Source of the DNA: Whitmania pigra
Lineage: Eukaryota > Annelida > Clitellata > Hirudinida > Haemopidae
NCBI GenBank assembly: GCA_021613335.1
Contig: JAJTWR010000299.1
Span: 4,313,501-4,377,500, forward strand
Direction: 5' to 3'
DNA length: 64,000 nucleotides
The notes beneath the pieces were generated by a model. That model saw nothing but the letters and a program-made list of their open reading frames with translations. It had not been told where the DNA came from and did not search any database. Positions 34,785 to 45,390 of the stretch are shown piece by piece. Within the stretch, counting starts at the first letter, position 1. Every line of letters begins with the position of its first letter. Made by a program: the position numbers and the translations under genes.

Positions 34785-34799
34785 TATAACAAAGCTTCA

Positions 34800-37129
34800 T
34801 CATTGTTAATAGCTATTACTAATATTGCATAATTAATAACATTATTGCTATATTACTTATATTGATGTCTGAGCATTTAAGTAGTGATAATTTATTAAAT
34901 TTATTACTTGAATCAGTTTTTATTATTTTTGTAACTATTTATTTTATATAAAATTTTACTTTCAATTGCTTCATTGACAGTCAAAATAATTTCATCTGCC
35001 ATCTTCACTGCTACATACAATTACGTTGCAGGAAAAAAAAACTATCGCTTCAACAGTTGATCGCTATTAAGCTTGGACCCTATCTTGCCGTGTCATCGCT
35101 TGTCTTGCTTTTGATATTGAAAGCGTTTTACCCATATTTTTACATTTGACACCGAGCAATCCATTTGATATATTTTTACGAACATAACGCACTTTTATCA
35201 GTAATTTATTGATACTTACATTAGTATTTTAAGTTATCTTTCCAAGCTTCTTGGTCGAAAAAACTCCTGGCCATCTCTTTTTGCAGTCTCGCTTTCAAGT
35301 ATTATGTGCATGATCTGATATTATTATAATCGTTCTTTTCTTTCATCTCGACGGTAAAAAATGAACCAAGATATATTATTATTAGTAGTAGTATTTTTAA
35401 ATTATTATTTTGGTTTGCCGATATAACTTTAAAAAATCCAAACTTTGTAAATAAACTTGATGATTATATTTTTGCTGAATATTTCCTGGAGAAAATTTTG
35501 CGAAGATTTAATTTCATTCCTACAGTCTTTTGTATGAAAATTGCTAATTTTGCGAATGTTGTAGTTAATTTTATTTTTGTATAAAAATCGAGAAAAATAA
35601 AATAGACGATTTTTACCAAGGAATTGACTTGAATATAAACTGAAAATACTTCTAAGACTTTCCATATCAATGAAACCTGTTTGCGAAACGTTAGGTCTAA
35701 CCATCGCGAGCTTTTAACAAAACTTCGTTTGAACAGGGACGTCAATTCCTAGCCATCGCACAACTTGAAGAAATGGCCTTGTTTGGCTTCTAGCCAAAAG
35801 TCGGACAGGGCCTCCAAATTACGTCTCTTATTTATTTATTTTTCAACTTCGGTCTTCCGACATCTTGACGCTCATGACCGAGTGGATTCAAAAGAAAAAA
35901 GTGCACAGATGAGCGAAAGCAACATCTAATGACATCAATAAACCAAATTAAACCCCGTATCTCAAGGAATTTATAACATCAACAATGGGCGCCACTCAAA
36001 ATTAATTTTTTTAAATCTCATGTGCCCACTCCTCAAATGTTTTTGTAATGTAAAAAAAGAATGTCTTGCAAAATTTCGATGTGTTTTATTAATATCTACT
36101 GGTCGCTAAACGGTGACAAAATTGTATGACTAGGATGCATTGCTGACCGACAATTCCTTCAAAAATAAACAACCGTTCCAGGTAATTACTAATCCAGTTA
36201 CTTGAAATGTCATGATCTATATCTATTATTGTATATTAATGTATTTGTTTGGTATGTCTGAAAATATAGTGTCTAGGATCCTTGTCGTATCTGTTGCTGC
36301 CGCAATAAGGGCGGACTTGTTAGGATTTGCAAAGTCATGGCAATGTTTCTCTATCACATGCAGCAGGAATTGTTTCTGTTCTTCTTGAATTGAATAGAAT
36401 CCCATTGAACTCTTGAATTAAGGCCATTCCTCTCTCGACTGCATCATTGGCCACATTCAAGCACATCATTTTCTGACCAATAATATTGTCCTTGTCGTTG
36501 TTTCACATACCAAGATTAAAATGAAATGTTGTGATGTATCCAAAGTTGTGAAAAGCAGCCTGGTTTGTTGGGATAAGAAATCAGACAGCTGATTCCGTGA
36601 CTGACTTCACCTGAGTAAAAGAATGCTAAACTGATTAGGACTTCACTTAAATATCTCGTGTCTCCAGATAATGATTTAACTAGCTCAATTAGTTGATGCC
36701 GAATGAAGCGAATAAGGCCAACTCTAACTGGCCAACGAGGATAGATGCAATAAATTCTAAATCCAGTCCATTTTCGTACCTAGGCTTGTCAGTTGAACTT
36801 CAATACTCTTTGAATCGCAAGAACAACCTTGTACACGGTTTGCTAGATGGTCCCGTCATTGTTTCAAAAACCATTGCAACAATTACTTTCAATATGCGAT
36901 GCCTACATGCTAAGCTGATCAGATTTATTCAAGTAGACATTTTCTTTTTCAAAAATGAAAAAAACAACCTTTTTGTTTTGATGCTGGAAAAGGATGTTTG
37001 AAGGCGTTTATAGCATCACTTTTTCGCCGGCAACTCCGTGAATCACATACAACTTTGAAAATAAAGAGGAACGTTTTAAAACTTCCGTCGGCAAACCAAC
37101 ATCAGGTTTAATGTAAAATGTGATTTAAA
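34800..37129. other. Gene-free region with transposon scraps
   Basis: A 95-bp MITE-like unit at 35734-35828 begins CAGGGACGTCAATTCC and ends CCAAATTACGTCTCT (inverted ends). At 36240-36700 the minus strand, in broken frames, reads NVANDAVERGMALIQEF and EEQKQFLLHVIEKHCHDFAN, and further upstream DTRYLSEVLISLAFF. This resembles a transposon-encoded ORF common in invertebrate genomes, too degraded to classify. The rest has nothing recognisable. Confidence 0.35.
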
Positions 37130-37591
37130 TGTAAAGTTCTTTATTCCTAACTATCGGGATATATCGTAACGAGCAGAATCGAATCGAAAAATAAGATTCT
37201 AATATTTGGAAAGCGGTTATATTCAAAATCAAAAGCGTCCACGCAAATGCAAAAGAAAAACAGCAGCAAACAATAACTAAATACAATAATCTCTAAAATT
37301 GTCGCACAAAGCTCAAAAACTCGTCTGCCACTCTCGCTCGCGACTCCTCTCCCACTTCCCCCCACCAACAACCTTCCTGAGCTTAGTCAGGCTCCGCTGT
37401 GGTCTGCTTCTCGCCGTATATAGACATGCAGCAGAGGCATGCAAAAGGTCTTAGTGCGCATCCAATCATTGGATAGCGTGGTCCCAGGCAGACGACAAAA
37501 ACACCGCATCACGTTCATCACAACTCCGCGACATAAAATAAAACGCATTAATTAAATAAAATAACAATTAAATATAGTCAGGACACTGACA
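37130..37591 (-). mobile_element. LTR of an LTR retrotransposon (copy 1)
   Basis: On the minus strand the unit starts TGTCAGTGTCCTGACTATAT and ends in TTTACA, i.e. TG...CA termini, with a TATA-like box (TCTATATACGG) about 190 bp in. It is homologous along its length to 56922-57387 (shared blocks GTCAGGACACTGAC, AAACTCGTCTGCCACTCTCG, CCAGGCAGACGACA). Flanks TTAAA and AGGGT do not match and no primer-binding site or gag/pol lies beside it, so it may be part of a truncated or rearranged element. Confidence 0.6.
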
Positions 37592-37921
37592 AGGGTTTTG
37601 ACAAATTTGTAGATTTTGTTCAGTTCTGAAAATTCTGTTGGAAATATCGCCCATGTCTAATATAAAAACTTATCTCCGTTATGAATGATCTGAAACTCCT
37701 TTGGAATGACTAGCCAATGTTTAACCAATAGGAACATTGGCACAAATGTATATAAACCCAATCTACTTATAATTTAAATAATTTGGCTTTGATCAGTTCA
37801 ATATTTTAATAGTTATGCTAAAATTAGAGGTCGCTCGTAACCATTTCGCATTGTAGTAGCGAAACAAAATAAGATGACCAAATCGTACTGATATCGGAAA
37901 ATTACAAAGAAGTTTCGGTAA

Positions 37922-38062
37922 GCAAGTGGCGGTCAAAGTTTGGCGCACAATTAAAAATTGATAAAAATAATTTTCAAAAATTATATTTTTTTATAAAATA
38001 ATTTTAACTGCGCCAGTTAAAAAAAGTTTGCGCCAGAGTTTAAAAACTTGTGCGCTCTGCTG
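37922..38062. repeat. Possible small hAT-like MITE
   Basis: The left end CAAGTGGCGGTCAAAGTTTG and the complement of the right end, CCAGCAGAGCGCACAAGTTT, are roughly alike. GCGCCAG and AAAGTTTGCGCC repeats occur subterminally. No clear 8-bp duplication. Confidence 0.3.
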
Positions 38063-38279
38063 GTACGTTGCTCCTTAACTATTGGAGCATAATAATTTGC
38101 ATAATGAATAAATGCGCTAATAAAATATGTTGAATATGAAAATATAAGACATCACATGAAAATAAGACCTTAATTTCTAATAACACATCCAGACACTTTA
38201 TAATAATACAGAATTGCTGTAGCATGTTACCCCTCAGACAAAATCAACAAGAATGAATTGAGTTTGGTGACGTAAAAGA

Positions 38280-38510
38280 ATCAACGAAACCGATGAGAAA
38301 ATGCTACGACAAAGTGGGAATTTGGCGGTTCTGCTTCAAAGTCAGCGATTAGTCAAAGGGAGATAACCGAAGCAAATTGGTTAATTTGGCACTCTTTTGT
38401 GGTCAAGATATTAGGGTTCGGCAACATAAAACAATCGACATAACCGATAAAATAACCGAGAAAATGATAAGACAAAGAGGGAATTTGAGCGTTCCACTTA
38501 AAAAAGCTTG
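38280..38510 (-). repeat. Tigger terminal block, inverted copy of 15130-15360
   Basis: The reverse complement reproduces the same order as at 15130-15360: AAGTGGAACC-type start, CCAAATTCCCACTTTGTC twice, AAGAGTGCCAAATT, and the spacing between the two repeats. There is no transposase next to it, so it is a terminal fragment or a MITE. Confidence 0.65.
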
Positions 38511-39043
38511 TTAAGCTTGTTCTTCTCATATCACACTCTAGCGACTTCTACCCCATCTTATCTCCATCACCTAATAGATCGCCGCCAAACACCTGGTCTT
38601 CGTTCATCATACACCATTCATCTTCATCAACCAGTAAATAGGTAATCCCTCGCAAACATGTTTCTCGTATGCCACTCCTGGAACAGATTCCCTCCGTCAG
38701 AGTCCAACCATACCTGGAGCTCTTCAAGCGTCACCTGCAGGGCCGGATTAAGCTATCTTGGTGCTCTAGGCACAAACCTACATGGATGCCCCCTTTTGCC
38801 CTGGGCCCCCGATCCTCCACTGACCGCTGGTATGTTCAATATTATGCAAAAACTAACAAAGAAAAACAGTTAACAAATATGTTTGTACTACTATCACTCA
38901 CTAAACCTACAATAAGGTATTTCTGTATTAAAATTAATGGTTAATTAATTTTGTAATAATAATAATAGACAAAAATACTGTAACTTTTTAATAGATGAGA
39001 AAGTCAGAGAGCGCACACTTACATTTTAAAGTTTTTTTTTTCT

Positions 39044-40318
39044 AGATTTACATCTGGCAAAGTTTTTGATTACATCATCAAAGTTAATTTAAACAAGTCT
39101 GCTTCAATCATCAGCAGAAATAAGGAATCAAGCTTTTCTTGTTTCATTATCGATTTACTAGGATATTTTGTACATTTCAGCTGAGAAAAAGAGTGCTCAG
39201 TTGAACAGTTCGTAACAATTAATGTTAGAATTATGCGAAACGCGATTTCTACATTTGGAAAAAGACACTCGATGTTGTCTCTAACTATTTGTATAATTCT
39301 GCATGATTGAACGTGTTATTTTCAGATTCTGATGCACGGAACTTGTGGCGTATACATGAGTGGAACTGTGGTAGTTCAGTATATAAATTATTGTTCAGAT
39401 CTTCAGGATAAGCAATTATTAGATCTTCACAACACTAAGATACATCGACCAAACAAGAAAATCGAACTGCTATATCATTACATACATGTTTTCGTCTACT
39501 CATCTCTGTCTCAAGTTTGTCAGCAATGGCATAGAAAGCATATACGAAAGATATACAAAATTTGTCTCCGGCATTCAGAGATACCTCAGGAGCATCATCA
39601 TCAATGACCACTGTCTTTCGTTTACGATTACGGGTCAAAGTTGACTCATAATCCACACCTGGTATTATTTCACGTTTTCAAGTTCACGTGCTCATTTTGT
39701 ACAGCTTGAACAATAAAAATAGAATGAGAAGTAGGAATTATTTTTGACCCTGTGAAAATGTTGTAACACTTCTTCCCAAAAGACAAGCCTGAGAGCAAAT
39801 TCTAATTCTTGCACCCTCTTTGCAATTTTTTCTGCTTCTCTTCTGGTGTCCCCCTTCTGTGACTGGTCTTGTAAACATTCTAACGCTTCTATAATCTGAG
39901 GATGAGACTTTAGAATAACTTCAGTTGCAACGGCATGTGCTTCCCATCTGGTATCGGAAAGAGACTTTATCAGCGTTTCATTCACAAGGCAACCTTTCAG
40001 AATTTTCCATCCGTTGTTTGAAGCTGAGAAAAAAGTATAGATCAGTTGCACTGTGTGGAAGGAGTTTACTGCCCCTAAACCCAGAGTCAACGGCATTTCT
40101 GCCTACCAGATTTAGTGAATGGGCAGCACAGAGTATGTATATAGTATAGCAAACTCATTTTTCTCTAGAATTTTTTCTGCATGCCTTTGTAGCACCCAGA
40201 CATATTAGCTGCGTTATGACTGACATTTCGAAAAATCAATATTGCAAATTTCATGCAAGTACTCAACACTTGCTTAGCCATACCTTCGCCAGTGTGACTT
40301 TGCAGCTCCAAGAAAGCC
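39044..40318 (-). pseudogene. ZMYM1-like hAT transposase, distal half
   Basis: Minus-strand reading gives FLELQSHTGEGMAKQVL, NAANMSGCYKGMQ and THCAAHSLNL-like (40100-40318), then the ORF 39692-40096 with AVNSFHTVQLIYTFFSASNN and LSDTRWEAHAVATEV. Next comes the ORF 39435-39656 with ETEMSRRKHVCNDIA, and broken frames near 39060-39290 read FPNVEIAFRIILTLIVTNCS and EHSFSQLKCTKYPSKSIMKQ. This is the full C-terminal order of a DUF4371/hAT transposase. Stops and frameshifts (for example KKF-stop-R near 40175) show that it is dead. It continues the 41638-42647 half across the nested element. Confidence 0.75.
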
Positions 40319-41335
40319 AAAAAGCCCCCCGGAGCTCAGCCATCGCCCCCCCCCCGAAAATAAAGATAAATTTTAAAAAAATTTTGACTAGAAGTGTATG
40401 TAAAAACCCATAAATCTAAGACAAAAAAGTTAAAAAAAAATGTCCTACCATCCGTAGCGATCTAAAAACTTATCTCTTAACAAGTCTTGATTACTTCAAC
40501 AAAATAGCACTTGAATGATATTGTGAAGCAGTGCGAAGATACCGAGAGTCATTTACAAAAAAAAGATTAAATGCAAAGTTGATGAGATAAAATTAGAAAC
40601 ACACCTGGTTGAAGATGAAAGTGCTAAAAGCGTATTAACAGAAATGAAGAGGTATGGTGAAACTGTCATCAAAGAAATTGAAGACAGATTTAATGACAAA
40701 TCGATTGAGATTATGTTATTTGCAAGTCAATTTGAGACTTTTGAATCAATGTCAGGTATTCAAGACAAAGACATCATAACATTTTGTAACACTTTTCCCA
40801 TTCAGAATTTCCATGCAGAAGCTGTACTTGCGGATTTAAAATCTTTTAAATTTTTCATAAAATCTATGGTTGAATGCAAAAAGTACAAAACCGATGGAAA
40901 CCCATTGAACAAAATATTGGAAACTGATTTGGGATACTGTGAATTACAAAGGCTTTGTGAAATTCTTCTTGCAATTCCAGTAACAACTGCTTCAGTAGAA
41001 AGATCATTCAGTACAATGAACAGGATTCTAAGCAAAGCAAGAAATAGAATGCTACCAGAAACTTTAACTCATTGTATGACCATAAGCATTGAAGGTCCCG
41101 CAGTTCCAACGGAAGATTTTCTTGATAGAGCAGTAGATTTAAAGTTTCTTTAAACATTTCAGTTATTAAACATATTTTAAATTTTAGTTTGTATATGTTT
41201 TTACCTAAAATATAATTATTGAACTGAGGCTGTGCGTGATTTGATTTTAAACTTGTATTTGGCACGCAAAACTGGCCCCCCGAACTCATGAAATGCCCCC
41301 CCCCCCCCCAAACAATAATGCCTGGAAGAAACCCT
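40300..41335 (+). mobile_element. Second hAT fragment nested in the first, opposite strand
   Basis: CCCCCCGGAGCTCAGCCATC at the left and GGCCCCCCGAACTCATGAAA plus a C run at the right face each other as imperfect inverted repeats. The right side ends near GGAAGAAACCCTG (complement CAGGGTTTCTTCC, a hAT-like terminus). The interior carries a + strand transposase C-terminus (40644-41153). The exact left boundary is unclear. Confidence 0.5.
40644..41153 (+). pseudogene. hAT transposase C-terminal ORF (169 aa)
   Basis: The longest clean transposon frame in the region. It reads VIKEIEDRFNDKSIEIMLFA, TDLGYCELQRLCEILLAIPV, then TTASVERSFSTMNRILSKAR and NRMLPETLTHCMTISIEGP. The 'P-V-T-T-A-S-V-E-R-S-F-S' string is the hAT dimerisation motif with its catalytic-site glutamate (VER). 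The N-terminal zinc finger and catalytic aspartates are absent, and the upstream frame is broken, so it is a partial copy on the strand opposite to the surrounding hAT. I infer no host function. Confidence 0.75.
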
Positions 41336-41637
41336 GGCTGCATTCAGCAGAGGTGCACATTCCGGTGACATAATTGCTTGTACACAACGGTTACCATATA
41401 TAAAAATGTTTGAGTTAAATCGAATTGGCTTCAGAAATAATTTCTATTTCTCATTATAATTCCAATCTACAAAATAAATTCTACTCCTCATTTCTATTTC
41501 CATTTCAAATTAAAAAATAATTCCTACTTATCATCCTAATTCCATTTTTCAGGCAATTTCCATTCCTATTCCTAATTTCATTCCCAAATTATAATTTCCA
41601 TTATCGAGAAAAAATAATTTCTATTTCAATTCCTATT

Positions 41638-42647
41638 TCAATTACCATTAATGGAAATATCACTGGTTGAGTCTACGGACAAGCTGAAATAACCGGATGC
41701 CTTTACTTCATGTACGATTACTTCATGGACTATTTGGGACATAATTTCAATCAGTTCTTCACATATAGTTTTGGATAAATAAGAAGGATTTCCTTTTCCA
41801 GAATGTTCATATTTCGCAATGTGTGATGCTAAAGATGGTTCAAAGTGACTGACTAACTCCACCAACCTTAGATAATTTTCATTTTGTAAAGATCCAAATA
41901 TTTCATTTGTCCTTCTGAAAGCCAGACTACGCTCAGCTGTAGTAAAATTAACCGCTACTTCTCGCCTCAAAACATGTTCCCAGTAACTGTACTCTTCATT
42001 TATTTGCTTTTCTAGCTTTTGTAGTAGACCCGAGCCTTGTCGACGAGCTAGGTATATTAACATGCAGTCTTTATGAGTAGCGCTTTGTTCATGATTATCA
42101 ACTTGAATGTTAATTTTTCAGTCACTGAACCCATTTTTATCAGCCAAACTTATGGAACGCAAAAAGTTTACAAACAAAGCAGTACACAGATCCCGTGAGT
42201 GGTAAATACAATAATCATTCTCTCCTGTACTGCTCTTTTTTTTTTTGCTTTTGTGCTATAGAAAAGTTTTTGAGAACAACATCTTGTTATTTTTTCCCCA
42301 GCATAAATACGGAAAGATTTATCAAAGGGGCCATAATGATGCTGACAGTTAGTGGATTTACTGCTTCATTTATTTTATCAACTTTATCATCTTCATCTTT
42401 ATCTTTATCATCATCTTCAACAGACTGAAGTGTGTCACAACAAATTTCATTTTCAAGAACTAATGCAGTCTGGATTTGCAGAACAGCCTATAGTAGACTT
42501 ATCAAGATGGTTGATGGTGTTAGTAAAATCCTGTTCCACCTGCTGCTTAACTGAAACTAAATAAATCGTTAATTTTCTGCTCTTAGCTTTTACAACAGTA
42601 GGTTCTTTTTGTTTAGCTAGTTTTCTCTTTTGCGCAACCGTTTTCAT
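41638..42647 (-). pseudogene. ZMYM1-like hAT transposase, N-terminal half
   Basis: The minus-strand ORF 41638-42063 contains LEKQINEEYSYWEHVLRREV, SLAFRRTNEIFGSLQNENYL, LASHIAKYEHSGKGNPSYLS and KASGYFSLSVDSTSDIS. This is the DUF4371 domain through the first catalytic aspartate (SVDST.D). Upstream, 42453-42647 gives a Lys-rich N-terminus (MKTVAQKRKLAKQKEPTVVK) without a recognisable zinc finger. About 390 bp of frameshifted, AT-rich sequence separates them. The reading stops at DSTSDIS where the nested insertion begins. Confidence 0.75.
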
Positions 42648-42740
42648 CTTGGTGTCTTTACCTGAAAAGAAATATGTGAAAAGATGTAAATGAAAAATGA
42701 ATAAATGATATAATCATTATAAGTGAGTGTGCTAAGGCAG

Positions 42741-42830
42741 TGGTCCCTGCCTTTTTATCACTTGGGGACCGGTCAACTTTTGATTACTTTACCCCGGCCT
42801 ACTTGGGGGAGGGGTCACTTTAATTGTTTA
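42741..42830. repeat. hAT-like terminus
   Basis: CAGTGGTCCCTGCCTTTTTA followed by CTTGGGGACCGGTCAACTTT matches the terminal sequence style of Charlie-type hAT elements. The partner terminus was not found. Confidence 0.45.
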
Positions 42831-43074
42831 TATTTTAGATTGCTTTGATTTAATCATTTTAATTTAATAGTATTTAAACATGCCTTCAAAATAAAATACA
42901 GTTACTCTAAAAAATGAATATAAAGTGATTTAACATTTTAATTCACTAGAACGCTAAATAAATGCGAACCCTGAGCTTGTTTCTTTGCAACTTTTTCCAT
43001 CTAGGGGTAATAGCTTGATGATTATTTTGGTGTAATTTACTTTGACATTGGTTGAGTAGTTAAAAAGATCAAAT

Positions 43075-43505
43075 CCTGCGACACTTTGTCCCTTGCTCAT
43101 GCAACCCACGCGCATCCTTCTTGATTCGTCCAGACCTGACAATTTGTAGTTACAGTTTGGATGTTAGACCCCCCGGGATGATTGCAATGTGACATCCACT
43201 TGAGTTCAGCATCTTAACTAATTCCTCTTTATGAGCAGTCATTATATCCACTCGGACACTTTGCATAACTTACCAATGTTTCTCATTGAATTTGAACTCT
43301 ATTTGAACACGATGATTAAATAAAAAATAAATCTAATTAAAATATACAGAAACGTGATTATATGTTAAATATCTTTAGCCAAAAGAAAAAAATATGTCTA
43401 TTGGTGCGTGTTATAATCGTTTGCGTGCTTTATAAGTGATTTTTTACACAAATTGGAAAAACTGCGTGTTAAATTCGTCTGCTTGTTAATTTCGTAAAAA
43501 TACGG
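43075..43505 (-). mobile_element. Tigger fragment with terminus
   Basis: 43075-43165 (minus) repeats the block GGTCTAACATCCAAACTGCA and onward of the 27500-28315 Tigger copy. 43400-43505 ends in TTCGTAAAAATACGGTA, preceded by GCGTGTTATAATCGTTTGCG and GCGTGTTAAATTCGTCTGC, the repeat-rich end typical of Tigger. No open frame. Confidence 0.5.
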
Positions 43506-43632
43506 TACTCAAAAAGTATCGGCGATAGTATCAATATCGACACTCAAAAAGTATCGGCGATAGTATCAATACCGATACTCAAAAAGTATCGGCGATAGTA
43601 TCAATACCGATACTCAAAAAGTATCGGCGATA
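43506..43632. repeat. 35-bp minisatellite
   Basis: About 3.6 copies of a 35-bp unit starting ACTCAAAAAGTATCGGCGAT; the last complete units are identical. The unit contains near-palindromic GTATCAATACCGATAC. It abuts the left end of the Tigger element that starts at 43633. Confidence 0.85.
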
Positions 43633-43675
43633 CGGTGTTTCCCCGAAAATAAGCCCTAGCAAGATTTTTCAAGGC

Positions 43676-44579
43676 GGCTCATAGACAATTGAACGAAAAA
43701 GACAATAAATCGAATAACGAATTAGACCTTACAACGAGCCTTAACGACTCGTTATTCGTTATATCGCCTCTTACGTTTAATTGTCGTTGTAAGATCCAAT
43801 TCGGCATTTCGTCTACCACAATATTTAAATTTTATTAATTTATTAACTCTTCAACAAATACATAGTCTTCAAACTGCCCTATTTATGTTCTCTTATAATA
43901 AGAATGCCCTTCCAGATAAATTTGTAGGTTTATTTCTTATGTCTGAAAGTGTCAATATTATTTCGATTGATCAAAATAATTATAATTTTTTTTGATTATG
44001 TTTTAGGGCCTTTGTGCTTATGTACATAAGCAATGGATCGCTGGCCACTTTAAAGTCACATCATGGTGCGTCTATGATGACCAAATCCGCACCAATAACG
44101 ATGTGGAAGGGTGGCATACTAAACTGAATGCCGACGCAAAAGCCATCAGAAACATCAGCGACTTGGTTCAAGTTTTGCTAAAAGAAGCGCAAACCATTTC
44201 AACCATTGAACGATTGTTGAACGAAGGGCAGTGCCTTCGAAACAAGAAAGTCACTGCAAGAAATGCAGATCTTTATAAGGCGTGGGTCAAATATAAAGAC
44301 GGAGACCTAACTGCCAAACAATTACTTTTTGAATTGGCTTCAAGTAATTAATCCCGATATTTATTCGAAACAATAAAATTGGCGATAAATTTGAATTTAC
44401 TAGTTTTATTTATTAAATAAATTTTTTTTATTCCTGTATACATTGGATCTTATAACGAATTAGATCTTACAACGAATTGGATCGTACATCGAATAACGAA
44501 GAAGACGTTTTAACGATTCGTAATAAGGTCTAATTCGTTATTCGATTTATCGTCTCCTTCGTTCAATAGTCCGGCACCC
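43676..44579 (+). mobile_element. Mutator-like element (MULE) with 9-bp target duplication
   Basis: Ends are inverted repeats: left CAATTGAACGAAAAAGACAA with TCGAATAACGAATTAGACC; right is the complement of CTATTGAACGAAGGAGACGA with TCGAATAACGAATTAGACC. Flanks TTTCAAGGC (43667-43675 and 44580-44588) match exactly. The element carries the C-terminal end of a MULE transposase and nothing else, so it is a 0.9-kb deletion derivative. Confidence 0.75.
44030..44351 (+). pseudogene. MULE transposase C-terminal fragment
   Basis: Reads WIAGHFKVTSWCVYDDQIRT, NNDVEGWHTKLN, LVQVLLKEAQTISTIERLL and YKAWVKYKDGDLTAKQLLFE up to a stop at 44349. The segment 'W.vfd..iRTNNdvEGWH..Ln' is the conserved region downstream of the last catalytic glutamate in MULE transposases of invertebrates, where E-G-W-H is diagnostic. 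The frame is clean for about 105 codons but the catalytic core and zinc finger are absent. It sits centrally in the MULE at 43676-44579. Confidence 0.7.
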
Positions 44580-44896
44580 TTTCAAGGCGCTCGTATTATA
44601 AGCCCTACCCCGAAAATAAGTCCTAGTTAAGATCGCCAGCCGGTATTTACAGTCGCACCATTGGATTGCAACACTCAATAACATATTGAAATTAATAATG
44701 TAATATCAGTAAAATTTTAGCGAAATATTAATGTAAAAAGTACAATGAAAATTTTGATTTATGTAGGTATTTGTATATAAAATATTTATGGGTAAGCAGA
44801 TACGTTAAACAGACAACCGGTTCACAGTGGCAATGGGTTTAAGAATCTTCTTAATTCAGTATGTGTAATAGATTTAACATTAATTTTATTTCCACA

Positions 44897-45130
44897 AGAT
44901 GAGTTCAAAAATAAAAAGCTATTCGATTGAATGCAAGAAAGAAATCGTGGAACAATCATGTGACAAGAATGTTACAGCTTTCCAGCTTATGTTACCGTAA
45001 AGTAAAAAAACGGATATCCGAATAATCCGCAGAATGTGATAACCTCAATTAGCAGGTAGACGAGAAAAATGCTAAAGAAATCAGAGTTTGGAAATTTACA
45101 ATGAAGAAGTTGATATGGCTGTATTTGACT
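44897..45130 (+). pseudogene. Pogo/Tigger transposase N-terminal HTH fragment
   Basis: Starts MSSKIKSYSIECKKEIVEQS, then CDKNVTAF, which fits the first helix-turn-helix of pogo/Tigger proteins. After a stop and frame changes, RQVDEKNAKEIRV- and EVDMAVF-like pieces can be followed. The catalytic domain is missing. Confidence 0.55.
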
Positions 45131-45390
45131 AATTTAAAAAAATCTCCAATAGAAGTCTTTTTTAACATTCTTGTAAAATAATACTTTTATTAATAAATGA
45201 TTAAAACCATGCTTTTTGTCTCTTGTAGAATAATAATAAATTAAGTAACATGAAAAAATGTGCTGGGTGATTGTTGATTAAAAAAATATAGGAAACACCC
45301 CGAAAATAAACCCTAGCGCGTCTTTTGGAGCAAAAATTAGTATAAGGCACTGTCTTATTTTCTGGAAAAGAAAGATATTAACATCCCTGG

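Larger units (their letters stand above)
38738..42650 (-). mobile_element. hAT element (ZMYM1-like transposase) interrupted by a second hAT
   Basis: The 3' end on the minus strand terminates at CAGGGCCGGATTAAGC (38738), a usual hAT terminus. Transposase blocks run on the minus strand from about 42650 to 39044. An insertion between about 40318 and 41640 carries a + strand hAT fragment. The 5' terminus was not found, so the right boundary is only the start of recognisable coding sequence. Confidence 0.6.
43633..45390 (+). mobile_element. Tigger/pogo element with a nested MULE
   Basis: The left end CGGTGTTTCCCCGAAAATAA with GCCCTAG follows TA. A second CCCCGAAAATAAGTCCTAG lies at 44610, and the right side has CCCCGAAAATAAACCCTAGC at 45299 and an eroded terminus GTCTTATTTTCTGGAAAAG near 45355-45375. 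The interior holds a pogo-type DNA-binding region (44897-45130). A MULE is inserted at 43676-44579. The catalytic domain is missing. Confidence 0.65.

Noticed and set aside
40644..41153. A domesticated host gene from the 169-codon hAT ORF
   Set aside because: The frame is fairly clean but is only the C-terminal third, with transposon-like flanks and no splice context; there is no evidence of host use.
43506..43632. CRISPR-like array
   Set aside because: Direct tandem repeats without unique spacers, in a eukaryotic, transposon-rich context; a minisatellite.
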